A stretch of DNA of 64,000 nt from Ceratobasidium sp. AG-K (Eukaryota; Basidiomycota; Agaricomycetes; Cantharellales; Ceratobasidiaceae). Where the stretch lies: positions 2,232,001 through 2,296,000 of the forward strand of contig JAWNGF010000002.1 in the NCBI GenBank assembly GCA_037039685.1. Direction: 5' to 3'. The translations under genes and the position numbers were made by a program. The notes beneath the pieces are model-generated. The model searched no databases, had not been told where the DNA came from, and was given only the letters and a program-made list of their open reading frames with translations. Below, one piece after another: positions 32,552-44,056 of the stretch (its first letter is position 1; each line of letters opens with the position of its first letter).

Positions 32552-34897
32552 TCAGTGGTCGCCTAAGAGTTGAAGCAGCTCTTCGTCTTGTGTTGCCGAG
32601 AAATCCATCAACATCGAATCGGTCACCATGATGTCCGCCGGCAGCTCTCCGTCCTCGGGGATGAATGCTTCGTCCGGAGATGCTCGGTAGTTCAAATGCC
32701 TTTTCACATACACTAGCATATATGCCGATGACTGGAGGCACGCCTGGAGTGTTGAGCGGGTAACTCTGGGCCCACGATCAGTTTCACGTATCCGTTGATA
32801 CATCCCTTGTCACTTACTTCTCATCATCAAATCGATACCACTGGTGGCAATCATGTTAGGAATGCGGCCCATAATACGCTCCTGAATGATCTCACCCTAT
32901 TATGGCAGCGCGCAAAATTGGTATAGTGGCCAGTATCCATTTGGCCTTCGTGATTGACCACCCCAAGCAAGTCGTACTCGTACATCGAGTCCGGGCCACG
33001 GTCCTTGCTGGGGGCTTTGCTCGCCACTACGGAGGAGAATGGTGCCATGTTCAAGGTGGCCCCAAACCTTACATCTGTGTCGATCTTGTTTGAAGACGTG
33101 GCACCATGTTCAAAACGCTATGGTTGCGCATGAGCATCATTTTGAAGCATGGCGGTGATTTTTTCCACAAACCTTCAGCTGAAAACAAAGTACCGGTGGG
33201 AGCTTTCGGATGCTCAACTGTTTGGTCGCATCCTGACGGGAAACGGATGATTTGTTTTAAGAACCTTGCACAGAGTGATCGGACCCACATTTGATGACTT
33301 CCCGCATTTATCGCATTTATACGTGGTTTTCTCAGGCTGTGTAAATCTGCCGTAAATTAATGGTGAGCGATGAGCCCACACGAACCCCACTGAACCTACC
33401 TCTTCAAACAAGATACTAAAGTCATTTCAGCACTGCCCGCACTTGAGGCTTGGGCTATCGGTTTCAGATCGAGGCTGATGTCCAGCATCATGTCTGATCT
33501 GGATGTTACATTCTCGCACAGTCCACATTGTACGTCGCTTTGTAAAAGGCCCGCAAAAGTGGAATGTACGAGGCATGTGCAATTGGTAGCCGTGGACCCT
33601 GGTGTGGTTGCATGAATTTGATTGAGCATCGAAATAAAGAATTCGTGGGCGTCGTGTTGTGCGTAATTTGCGAGCTCAGTTGAATTAAGCCATAGGCAGT
33701 GGAGGATTGATGTAGGACCGAATGGGCCAGGGTCTGAGGCGTATATCTGTGAGGCGGAAGTGTTTTAAATTTGGTACTAGTAGCTAGTTGGCGGTCATCA
33801 CTTACCTTGGTGAATAGCCTATCCATTTCACAACTCATGCAGTCCTTCGTCGCACAGAGTTGACTATTGTGTTTGTCGCTCATGTAATAATTCCGGACTA
33901 GTGGATTGTGCACCATAGTCTGTACGATGACGTTCAGGTAACACGTACTTCCTAGGTTGAAAAGCCCACGCAGCCCTATCACAGGGTGTCAACAAACTAG
34001 ACTCGTTTTAGTAAGGTTAATTACCAGAGCACTGCACCTGTGTAGCTTTGGCCAATTCGCCAACCGTTTGGCCATTTGGTACCCAAGGGCGAAATTGCTG
34101 CCGTGGAGATGAACTTACTGTTGCACTCGAGACATAAATCAAAATATCCCAACGAGATAGACCATATGTTTACCTTTGAAGCGAGCAACCTGTTCCTCAG
34201 CTGCAAGTAGCGCGAGGTCATATGCTTGGTCAAGGCGACTACTATAAACAAAGTCGTCGCACTCGGAACAGAAGACCGATCCAGAAGTAAGGTCAACAAC
34301 TACAGTAGAATTAGCATGTGTATCATACGACACAGTTAGAAATCTGCGCACAGAAACCATGCCCAGACGTCCTTAAATGCTCCCCGATATGGCCTGGCAA
34401 TAGGCAACCTCCAACCGAGCACTCCACGCAAATGCAAGGACGAGGTAATGCTATTTGACAGTTGAAGCACTTCACTATAAATATCTACGCGTGAAGTTAG
34501 TAAGGAAAACTCAAACAGCCATTCAAGAACGTACCTTTGACCGTTTTGCCTTGCTCTGTGCGTCAGCGCCACTTTGCATCTGGCTACGAGCTCTCCAAGC
34601 CACAGCCCCGGAGTAAGATCGTACGAAGCCGGGGTCACCCAGCTTGGATCTTAGATGTGGACAGTCTGAATCAGTCTCGCGAATGTCAGACTCTGATTGC
34701 CCGTTCGTGACCGCGTCAAGTCCCAAAGTCTCATCATAGCTCTCTCGGTTTCCAATGTATTCGTTCTCTAGAGGCTCGTCGATATCCGAAGAGGATGACT
34801 CAGTACTGGCTGCATCGCTAGAATGTGCTTGTCGGTCGGAGCCATCGCTGCTGGCACCGTGAGGAGAGATCATGCCAGGATGTGCAGGTACTGGCAT
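32552..34897 (-). CDS. UBP8: Ubiquitin C-terminal hydrolase Ubp8/USP22-like, 600 aa
   Basis: Deubiquitinase of the SAGA coactivator, removing ubiquitin from histone H2B. Eleven exons: 34535-34897, 34358-34484, 34174-34299, 34025-34117, 33806-33975, 33400-33746, 33289-33346, 33173-33232, 32896-33117, 32818-32840, 32552-32765. A Ser/Asp-rich N-terminal extension of about 115 residues precedes a ZnF-UBP finger (VKCFNCQIALPRPCICVEC, HIGEHLRTSGH, VFCSECDDFVY). The USP catalytic fold follows: Cys box GLFNLGSTCYLN, DAHEFF, a zinc ribbon (CGLCEN and CDKCGK), LSFQ-type core QLSIRKLPPVL, His box NHEGQMDTGHYTNF and WYRFDDEKV. The N-terminal finger plus this catalytic core favours Ubp8 over other USPs. 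It shares a 215-bp divergent promoter with the HIT gene. Confidence 0.9.
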
Positions 34898-35112
34898 GTT
34901 ATAGCGTGTCGGTGTGAAGGCGCTGGCGTAAACAATATTAATAAGTCGTCTGAAGAATCCACTCCAGCCTAGCGGGTAGTCAGGGCGACTGGGCCAAACA
35001 AGCGATTGACGTCAGCCTGGTGGTGGTGGCAACTGCAAGTTATAAAACACTGCAAACAACTACAGCGCCTAACAATACCCGGGTCTTCCCCGACAGCAAC
35101 CTTGTTCGTATC

Positions 35113-35976
35113 ATGTTCGACTGCACCAGAAATCAAGCCATTCAGCTCAAGGATGATGTACATAGCCCGGCAACTGCAAAACGCTGCGTATTTTGCGATG
35201 TCCGCCCGGAGGTCGGGTTCACTGTTGTGCTGGAGGTAAGTTCGCCTAACTATGATAGTATTACACGTTCCAATAGTCGGTGAATTGGGAGACAGAGTTT
35301 AACGTAAATTTTCGACTCTTATAGAACGACGAATTCGTTGTTTTTAGGGACAGAAGTCCGGCCGCAAAGGTATCTACGAAAGAATATTGGTGAAGATCTT
35401 CATTCTCAAAGCATGCTGGATTTCCTTAGGAGCACTTATTAGTTGTCACTCGTCAACACATCAGTAAGTGCAAATTTTCGTTGGATACGCATTTTCTAAT
35501 TGGGTCGCGCCCGTTTATCTTGTGATAATCAATTGCTGGTGTAGGGAGCATTAAATCTCTAACCGGCTCGGACATTCCACTCCGTCAGTCTCTAGTTCCC
35601 GATGAAGTGCTCGGTTAAACTCACCAGTATCTCCAACAAGTTTCGCGAATGCGGACCGCAGGTTCTCAAGCTCTCACCTCGCTCGGAATACCAGAAAATC
35701 AACAAAAGCATGAAAGCTATTACTAATACAGCCTCAGTACACAATAACTTACGATGAAACAGGTTCGGCTTTCACATCCCACCGTTCAACACCGTCAACC
35801 ACATACATCTTCATGCGCAAGGCTTGCCATACCTAAACGCCTTTCGAAGCAGAAAGTACAGAACTTCCGTCTCAAGCCGCGAAGGCAAAACAAAAGGCTT
35901 TTCTTGGTATGGCGAGCTCGATCAATGCATACAGATTCTAGAGTCGGGTAGTAGAGTCGGTGTGTTCCCTTGTTGA
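35113..35976 (+). CDS. HIT-domain (histidine triad) nucleotide hydrolase, HINT3-like, 173 aa
   Basis: Histidine-triad enzyme acting on nucleoside phosphoramidates or similar substrates. Six exons: 35113-35235, 35325-35369, 35430-35463, 35545-35583, 35641-35707, 35763-35976. Motifs: KRCVFCDVRPEVGF with the two cysteines, DEFVVFRDRSPAAKEHLLVV, RQHI, and the signature FGFHIPPFNTVNHIHLHAQG with HxHxH. The last intron must begin at GC (AAAA|GCATGA) to keep the frame between QQK and FGFH, and its branch site TACTAAT is strong. The first in-frame ATG was taken as the start, and the frame is open further 5', so a missing first exon is possible. Confidence 0.85.
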
Positions 35977-36106
35977 TTAAAACAAGGTTTAGATCGTATA
36001 ACGAGGGTCGACATTAGTACACTAGTATATGACAGGAGTAATAACACCACAAATTACAAAGTACAAGTCAACCCACTTCCCCAGGCAAATATCAATAGAT
36101 CTATGA

Positions 36107-36925
36107 TTACTCGTCCTTCTTGGCAGCAATCTTTTCGGCCTCCTTGATAGACGCAGCATCGGTCGCAGGCTCTCCGCCACCTGAGGACAATGATCAGGAA
36201 TCACCATTAGGCTATACCATGCTAGTACTTACCAAACAAACCACCAGGAGCCTTGAACGGTCGCTTCAAATCACCCTGAGCAGGTCGGCCAAGGATATGA
36301 ATGGCAACAGGCTTGGCTTCGATGAGATTCTTGAGAGCCATGAGACCTTGGATGAAAAGTGGCTGAGTGTACTTCATGTAGCCGTGCAAGAACGCCATCA
36401 TCAGGACACCCATGTAGACACCGCGAACCAACTTCGAAGTCTCAGCCAAATCATAATCCCGAACAGTGGTTGTCACAAGTCCTCCAGATTCTGGGGACTA
36501 GTATATGCCAGTCAGTAAAGGACGCGTTGGTCGACATTGGATGCATACCATTGGGTTTTTTGGTTCAACTATTCACACGGTTATTATCTATTAAGCAACG
36601 GCAATGAATAGTACGTACCATACTTCAATACGGTTTGATCATTTTTGGCTTTGATCTTGCAGCGCCGATAAGCATATTGCATGAACGGCGGTGGAAAAAT
36701 AATGCTCACCCTGTAGGATACTAGGTAGAACGCCGCCAAGCAAATGACCTGCGCGACAACATATCCTATGCGGACATAGTTCAAAACCTCCGGGTCGTCA
36801 AAAGGAATCCTTCGGGCCACTGTGGCACACGCATAATTTCAGTTAACGCACGCGAAGCATGGAGCAGCCAACGCACCTTGCATGGCACCGAGAGAGACCA
36901 TTAGGTTAGTTACTGCTGGGTTCAT
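36107..36925 (-). CDS. PHO88: PHO88/SND3 family ER membrane protein, 184 aa
   Basis: ER membrane protein involved in phosphate transporter maturation and in SRP-independent targeting (SND3). Six exons (36877-36925, 36710-36819, 36619-36655, 36549-36568, 36233-36497, 36107-36180), one only 20 bp. The sequence follows the family end to end: MNPAVTNLMVSLGAMQVARR, IPFDDPEVLNYVRIGYV, IKAKNDQTVLKYVEP, TTTVRDYDLAETSKLVRG, VYMGVLMMAFLHGYMKYTQP. It ends in a Lys/Glu tail (KEAEKIAAKKDE). Length matches the family. Convergent with the HIT gene (130 bp apart) and divergent from the next gene (267 bp). Confidence 0.95.
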
Positions 36926-37192
36926 GTTGGCTAGACGGCGGGAAAAAACGAAGGAGGATGAAGCGTGGATGAGTTGCGCTTTGGACTGACGTGGAGTCTT
37001 TGCAGTTTACTTATGGTGTGGTAGGAGATCACGTGTATGTCGTCCCTGCGAACCCTGATACTGTAATCATTTATCCATCTGGCTCCTGCTTGTCCTGTGT
37101 AGCGCCTCGGGCTCGATTTTCCTTGTTACAAGGACGACCTTATGTGTCGTCTTTAAACCAATAACTGGTCCGCCACTGCACTTTAATGAATC

Positions 37193-38705
37193 ATGTTGTC
37201 AATTGGGCTAGCCAGGGAACTATCTACAGCGGTTTCGAGAACTTGTTTCGCACTTGGTCATCTATCAGTAGGAAAGCGAATTTATTCGACATCCAAGCTT
37301 TCAAGTTCTAGCCCCACGTCCATATTATCACGTCCCTTTGAGGATTTTTTTGCATCTCCTCCTGATACAGATGCCTGTATTACTGCAGCGGCATTTGAAC
37401 CGTTCGCCGCTCATGGGCTTCCCGTCTTGTTGAAAGCCAGCTTAGTTGATGAGGTATATCACTTAAATACACGTTGAGCTAGCTCCTAACGAATCCATTA
37501 GGCGCTCCCTGAAACGTATGAGATTACAGAGAAAGGAAATGCTGTGCTTCAGGAGCTCCAGAAGCGAATGGACATCGCAAAATCAGTGACTAGTGAGTGC
37601 AATGGATATGCTCCAAGAGTTATAGCGGAGGGAAGTAATGTCTCAACTAGACCCAAGCAGCTCTTTCTTTGGTCCAAATTTAAATCAGGGTTCCAATACA
37701 GGAAGCATACGGCCAGATATCTTCGAGTCCTCGAGGTATGCATTGAAAAAGCTATGGGCGGATCTCGGCGTTTCGGTATACGAGGTTAGTTGATTTGTCA
37801 ACGACTCCAATGTTCTCCAGTAAGAGATTTTGTTTCAGGTCGAGGAACCCACATACCTAAGGCCCTCCCCAACGGGCGTCAAACGACATTTCTACATTTC
37901 TACGCAGGGTATGTGAATGCTATGAGGAAGTGAGCCTACTGAAAGCTTGATATCAGCTGGTCCTCAAAGTTTGTTGCACTGCACTAGTTGTTCAACGACC
38001 CAGCTCGCCCCATATGCGCTTACCAAGCCAAAAATCCCAGCCAAATCGCCCAGTGTTCCAAGCGAACCTTCACGCGTAACTGTCAGCCTCTCTGCACTAC
38101 AGCATCCGGTCAGCGATATATTTTATGCTCTCGTTACACGGGTTGGTGTTACACCACACGAAGATCGTATTCGAGCCGCACTCCTTGCATCATACACTTC
38201 ATCGACGTCCCGAAATATATTACTACCGCTATCTGTTCCCGCCCGTATCCTCATTGATGATACTGCTGGTATAGCACTCTCGGGGCAGGCTGCACGGCTT
38301 TGGTTTGACCGGTTACGCTTAAGCATAGAGCGGGCATGCCCGAAAGTTATGGATGGTCGCTCAGCGGAGTTGGATCGTGAGCCTGGGCGAGTGTTTGTTG
38401 CGACAGCTCCTGGGACGAGTTCCACAGGGAGTCCTGCTTCCCTGATTCCACATCACGGTCAGACGCATAGGAACTATGCGCGAGGCTTTATTCTAGGGAA
38501 TTTCCGAAATGCCGGAAATGCATCAGAAGAAGCCTGCTTGTCCTGTTCAGGCCAGTTGGAAAACATCCGGGGTGCATGGGTTGCTAACGTAGCTCTCGCC
38601 GAAAGTGAAGCGGAAGATGAAGAGGAGGAGAGAGTGACTGTACGTGTATTGAACCCACTCCCGATGCTGGCAGCGTTAGCCGTGACAGGAGCCCTAGTGG
38701 CGTAA
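37193..38705 (+). CDS. Mitochondrial protein resembling the middle of prolyl-tRNA synthetase, 440 aa
   Basis: Five exons (37193-37453, 37502-37585, 37626-37784, 37839-37908, 37957-38705). The second intron is only 40 bp as modelled. The N terminus is an Arg/Ser-rich mitochondrial presequence (MLSIGLARELSTAVSRTCFA). Three ordered stretches resemble the region of bacterial-type ProRS around the inserted editing domain: ALKKLWADLGVSVYEVE, RHFYISTQAGPQSLLHCTSC, and FRNAGNASEEACLSCSGQLE followed by IRGAW. I cannot find class II motifs 1, 2 or 3 or the anticodon-binding domain, and the C terminus is a hydrophobic stretch (LPMLAALAVTGALVA). It may be a catalytically dead relative kept for another role. 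The resemblance is by eye and needs a profile search. Confidence 0.55.
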
Positions 38706-39278
38706 AATCTCGAATAGGTGAGCCTCATTAGACGAATACTTCATGTACGTCATGTCCACTAATGCCTCCCAAATTATCCTCTCTTGCCAACCGTACTCGC
38801 GGTGCAGTCTCAAGAACTTCAATGAATTGCCCAACTGTACTGCTAACCTGATCAATGTATCACCATTGTGGGATGTATTCTTTCATAATAGTAGCTATCA
38901 GCCTCTCTAAGTATGCCAAAATCGCGAGTGAATCAAGGATAGTGTTTATATTGAACGTAGGCAAGTCGCATCGTTGAAATTACATTTAAGTCGCAGAAAG
39001 GGGTATCATAATTTTCCACATGTTAAACACATGTAATATGCGCATATATGCGGGGTTCAATGCCATACAGCATTCTCCGGAAGGGTTCATTGGTATCTCC
39101 AGCACGCTGCGGTTTCAGGTTGGGGACATGTGCAATTTGCTATATTAATGAGGTAGTCCAAGGTTATTCATACACTTCGGCGTGGAAAACGAGACTCCAG
39201 CACGACGTAAAACGTTCATAAGTAGCAGCACTATTGCTCTAGGCTAAGAGCACGCCGTACACCGTTAACCCAACTTGG
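38706..39278. other. Convergent intergenic region
   Basis: 0.57 kb between two 3' ends. A/T-rich, no gene or RNA seen. Confidence 0.5.
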
Positions 39279-40289
39279 CTATTTCCAGCCCAATTGAGGC
39301 ATCTTGTGGATTCTTGCACGCGCCCACAAGCCAATAGCTGCAATAACAGGAGCGAGATAATAGACTACCACCCTTCCGGCAACGGGCACCTTCACCTTGG
39401 CCCAGTAAGTAGTCGACCCGCCCAAAGCAATGGTGGTCAAAAGCATTGGGAGCACAATGTACCCAGACATCCTGCGGGGCCGTTAGCAATGCGTTGACAC
39501 TTGGGCAAAAGGTCGCCTACCGGTGCCACTTCCAGAGCGCCTTGCCGCGCTCTTCTCCCCCCACCGCAGCGCCTTTGCCCCAGAGCGAGGCAGCACCTGC
39601 CGCTCCCTGCAACACCTAACACAAAGTTAGATTCACTGAGACCCAACACGTCGACATATTACTTACCAACAGATGAGCGTTACCAAACCGAATTTCTGTC
39701 AAGACGTCAGTCACCCGCGGGCGTGATTCAGGCAAGCGCCTTACCGAATGCAGACTCGCAAAATGCGCCCAGCCATTACGTTCCTTGTGAATAATCATCG
39801 CCAGGGAACCGGCCAAGATGAATGGGACGCCTAGACCCAGCTGATAAATCTGGTGACGGAAACGCCCAGCCTGCTTCGAGTTGGCGCTCAGTGTAGGTTG
39901 GAGCGTCATAATGCCCATAGCAAAGGATAGAACCGCAAGGGTTTGAAGTGGAGGGTGTGCCGCAAAGAACCCGAGCTTTGACAGGTCCGAGGAGAAAACG
40001 AGGTACCACGTGTAGACAACAATGACCTATACGAGACGGAAGGTGAGCGTTTGCCACGACTGAAAATAAACGTGCATACAAGCAGTGGGATCTAAGAGAA
40101 CACAATGGATCAGTTGAGAGTCAGCTAACATGGGTGACCGCTCACGATAACCATGAAGAAGAGGGGCGTATCTCGCGCTCTTACTTCCTGCCTCTGTAAT
40201 ACACTATCAATTGCCGCTTCATGGACTTCGGTATCCTGACGAGTGGGAGGAGGCGGAAGGAGGCGATCGCGCTCAGAGTGTCCGTTCAT
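39279..40289 (-). CDS. Cytochrome b561 domain protein
   Basis: A membrane electron carrier or ferric-reductase-type protein. Start MNGHSERDRLLPPPPTRQD, then hydrophobic helices: FFMVI with IPLLVCTFIF, VIVVYTWYLVFSS, LQTLAVLSFAMGIMTLQP, YQLGLGVPFILAGSLAMIIH, MSGYIVLPMLLTTIALGG, VVVYYLAPVIAAIGLW. Candidate haem-ligand histidines are in AAHPPLQ, RFRHQIY, IIHKERNGWAHFASLH and KWHRMSG. About six introns are present. Splicing around 39616-39715 is not resolved: one donor (GGTTTG|GTAACG) keeps the frame but shortens a helix, while the stronger GTAAGT donor breaks it. The family call is firm and the exact protein is not. Confidence 0.78.
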
Positions 40290-41491
40290 GGTGGTCAGAA
40301 GAATCAGGTTGATTCATGGGTGATAATTGAGTGGGTTTATATACGTGCAAGGCGCCAGGATCCGAAGTCGTCCTCGATCGACAGCTGCACCCTCGTGACG
40401 TCTCCAATCACAATGCGCGTAATGGATGTGCGATCACGTGCGGGTAAGCTCTCAAGTATCGATCATGTGGCTACGCTGAAGCCTCGCATGTAACGACGAC
40501 CATACAGTGGCCAAGTCAATCATATAAGTACCCTATCACTACGCCAACCCTACACTATTATTTAGCAAAATGCTGATGCACACTCCCCGATGGACCATTC
40601 TATGCTCGGCTTGGCAGCTCAGTCCTCCTTGGGAGCTGCTAGTATTTGACGTCTTCCTACGTGCCTGGGTCAATTCGGCCACAGACTTTCCAGCACCCTC
40701 TCCACTCTCGCTCCCCGTGCAGCGCATGCCTTTACATCCGTGACTTGGAACCACCAGGTTGTCAGCGTATAGCCCAGGGACTACTGGAAAGACGGCGTAG
40801 CGCTCACTCGGTATAGTTATTTACTTTCTCACTGTATGAGGGGGTCCTTCAGTAATTCTACCATTGAACTACCACTTCACTTGCCTTTTATCATTACCCA
40901 TTTTCGATATTTATCACTATTACAACGACGTGCGACTCCGGAGCCCCAGTTCGATCTTTGGTTTAGATGATTTATCTCGGGGGATAAAACTGAGAGCACA
41001 GAGCCCCCCGCACAGTAGCTTTATATAACGACCAGGTATCACGGCATACCCGTACTCATGGCACCTCAATCTATCCACGCTCGTTCAACGCCCAAGGATC
41101 CGAGTACCAGTCACTCAGATAGGGGTGGATAACTTTTAGGCCTAGATGTCCGATGACATGCTGGGTGCACCTTGTCCCCGCAATTTAGCCACACTCGATG
41201 CGGGGTTGCGTCACCTGTCGCTCTCGATCATCATGATCGGATTTCGCATTGAGAACTCGCTGGGATTCGAATGTGCATCCCATGACAAGAACATGAAGGT
41301 GCTCGCGGAATCCTCACGCAAAACGAGGTTCAGGACCCAACCACGGACCCGTATATAATCCTACACCAAACAACAAGAGTAACAAGAACGATGAACGCAA
41401 CTGATGAGAACCGGTACAACATGGATTAGTCTACACACGCCCTTTCTATAATAGCACCTATCTTCCCACTCCAACCAATGCCAAATGACGC
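40290..41491. other. 1.2-kb intergenic region
   Basis: It carries the b561 promoter and the 3' side of the GT90 gene. Several short frames on both strands have no splice partners. A tRNA-like D-arm at about 40850-40890 (minus) lacks a matching T-arm. Nothing else is seen. Confidence 0.45.
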
Positions 41492-43679
41492 CTACTCGTC
41501 CAAATGGAAACCCATGTTATCGCGGTTTGGATGCATTACGCGTGCGTACTCGAGGAATAACCTAGTCCCCCCCTCAGCATTTGATTTTGGTTAGGTGATT
41601 AGCGAGTACATACCTGAACAAGTAAGCGACCATGTCCTCCTTGCGATAAAACGTTTTGCTCCATATTTTTCCTGCCAACCCAATCTTGCGCGCAAGGTCA
41701 TCGTGTCCACCTTGGCCTTCAGCATCACCGCGGAAGAACGTGAGGATGTCGTACTAGGATCAAAGTGTTAGTTGGGCTCAAACAACCTAGAGAATGAACA
41801 TACGAGATCTGTAAGGTCGAATTTGATTGGAATGTAGTGCACCCAAGGCATAACCCGGTCCATGTACCACTCGGGGAAGATCGTAGCCTTCAAAATCGCC
41901 GAGTTGGTCGTCATAAGACGCTTGAACCGCGCCGACCAACCATTTCCATCAATCTGTATCTTCGTTAATCCCAGTCCCACGAAATAGCACGGGAAACTCA
42001 CATCGAGGATATACTTGTACCGATTCGAATCAGTCCAATCCATCCGATCCCGATACTCGAAAATCTCCTTCATGAGCGTACACACGGGCTCGGCGCACTG
42101 AATCGGCTCCCCCGCAAATGCGATATCAAACAACCGCTCGTTGAGCTCGGCCGACTTTTCCTCCACCGGCCGGCCTACCGCGCGTTCAGGCCCCAGTGGG
42201 CGCAACACGCTCCGCACGCCTTGCTTCTGGTTCGCGAGTGTGTTCAATCGCGCGCGTTGAGAGATGTTCCACGGGGTCTTTTCGTTAAAGACTAAACCCG
42301 TATTAGACCCACGCCAGAGGACACGATCATCGGGTTTATCAGCCCAGACGGGGTCGATTCCAACGTCCTCTGTAAACTGCTCGATCGGGATGGTGCGAAT
42401 GTCGGAATGGAGGGGTGTGGTGCACATGGCAAACGAGGGGACGAGGGTGCGTCGAACGCCGGGGCCTTGGTCGTGAGCGGCGAGATAGCCGTTGATGTGC
42501 ACGAGGTCGGGGTGATCGCAGGGGTTCATCGAGGCGAGGTGGTCGTGGATGAATGTTTTTGGGAGGGCGGCGTGGCGGGCCTCCATGTCGGGTCGCTCGT
42601 CCCATTTGGATTGGGTTCGGGCGAGGGACGAATTGGGTGGGCAGCCGTCGCGCCAGCCGTTGTAGGGTGAGTGAGGGAGAGTCGACTGGTCGTAGTCTGT
42701 TTCGAGTTAGTTGGGTACGTGGGTGAAATGAAGAGACGTACGGCTATGCGACTTGGCGGCAGCACGTGCGGCCGACTTGAGATCGTCGCCATAAAACTGA
42801 TACGGGCCGTCGTCGGCTGAAATGGTAGCCCTGAAATCAGGCAACCAACGCGAGACTTCGCTGAGCAGTTTGATTTGCTCATAGGCGCGGGGCAGGAGCT
42901 CGTCGACGGCCTTGCCAAGCGCATGCGTGCCTATGTTTATACGACCATTTTTGCTCACGAGGGTATACGTGACATCGGCCTTTTCCCATTCCTTCTGTGT
43001 GCTGCGCAACACATCGGGCGCAATGCCCCAAAACGGCTCGAGGTCGTGATGGATGGCGTCATAATCGTCGCGAAGCTGGACCCCATGCGCAACAGCATAA
43101 TCCCACCTGAGCCAGGGTCAACCAGACTAGAACCAAAATAAACGTTGATGCGCACCATTTATCAAACCCAGGCGGGGGTGGACGGCCGTACCTACGCTCG
43201 TACTCGTCAACGGCGTCAGTCAAGTGTTTGCTCTGTCGCTCGAGCTTGGAATTCCACTCTTTTTCGGCGCGTGCGATGAGGTCGTAGATGGGGTGTCGGC
43301 CCTGGGGGTTGACCTCGACCAGTCCGTCTGGGCGATATGTGTGCTCTGGCATGCGGGATTTGGAGGGGATGTTGACCGGTGGGGCCTTTTCGTGTGGTAA
43401 ATGGCCCCCAGCGTTCCAGTGCGCTCCACCGACGTCGGGCTCCGACTCGGCGTCGTCCCAAATATCGTGCAGACCGGGCATGTCTGGGTTGCGTCCACCG
43501 CCAATGATGTTCGGACTGTGGTGAATAACTGCGCCCATGGGATCCGACACAAAGCTCTCTGTCGGCCGCAGCGTGTGCAGGACCATCATGCCTGCGGTCG
43601 TGAACACCAACGCGCCCACGACCTGGCGCATCCGAGTGCGGGCGCGAAAGCCCATCTGCCAGCTCGACTCAGAGGCCAT
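41492..43679 (-). CDS. GT90 (CAP10-like) glycosyltransferase, 663 aa
   Basis: A Golgi type II membrane enzyme of the CAP10 family, whose basidiomycete members include xylosyltransferases of capsule and glycolipid synthesis. Five exons: 43156-43679, 42742-43106, 41804-42696, 41614-41753, 41492-41561. The N terminus has a short basic cytosolic part and one anchor helix (VVGALVFTTAGMMVLHTL), then a stem. The lumenal catalytic domain shows ARATISADDGPYQFYGDD, VLWRGSNTGL, RKLIS-equivalent QRARLNTLANQ, YKYILDVSF and SARFKRLMTTNSAILK, all in CAP10 order. The C terminus (RVMHPNRDNMGFHLDE) is short. The exact sugar transferred cannot be read from sequence. Divergence of the start is clean, with the PKA gene 377 bp away. 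Confidence 0.88.
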
Positions 43680-44056
43680 TGCGGTGATGGTCAGGCAGCT
43701 CACCTTGTATGCCTTATATAAGGAGCGTATAGGCTTCTCAGAAATGAGAGATGCTCGTCGTCGTGCACAACAACTGCCTGTTTTTTTCCCGGGCCAAACA
43801 CCACGCAAACATCCGCGCGCTCGCGTTCCTCGGCTCCAGGCACTACCAGGCACCACAATCGAATTCATTGCATACACTCTTACAGCACCCATAATCCACA
43901 CAAAAGTAACCACAAAACACAGTAATACTAGAACGGGAAAAAGTCGGAGCGTTCCACGTAGCGCGAAGAATAATGATTAGGATTAATGAAGAAGCCAAGA
44001 AGCGCTCGTTCTCGGCTGAACTGGGCGTACAGTCAAATACACCGCTGATCGTCCTC

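Noticed and set aside
37549..37743. Minus-strand frame inside the ProRS-like gene
   Set aside because: Antisense to an exon that joins in phase on the plus strand.
40845..40890. Possible tRNA gene (minus strand GTAGTTCAATGGTAGAAT, a tRNA-like D-arm)
   Set aside because: No anticodon stem closes at the right distance and no GTTCGA T-arm follows within tRNA length, with or without an intron.
41146..41358. 70-codon plus-strand frame MSDDMLGAPCPRN
   Set aside because: No splice sites, family similarity or codon bias to support it.
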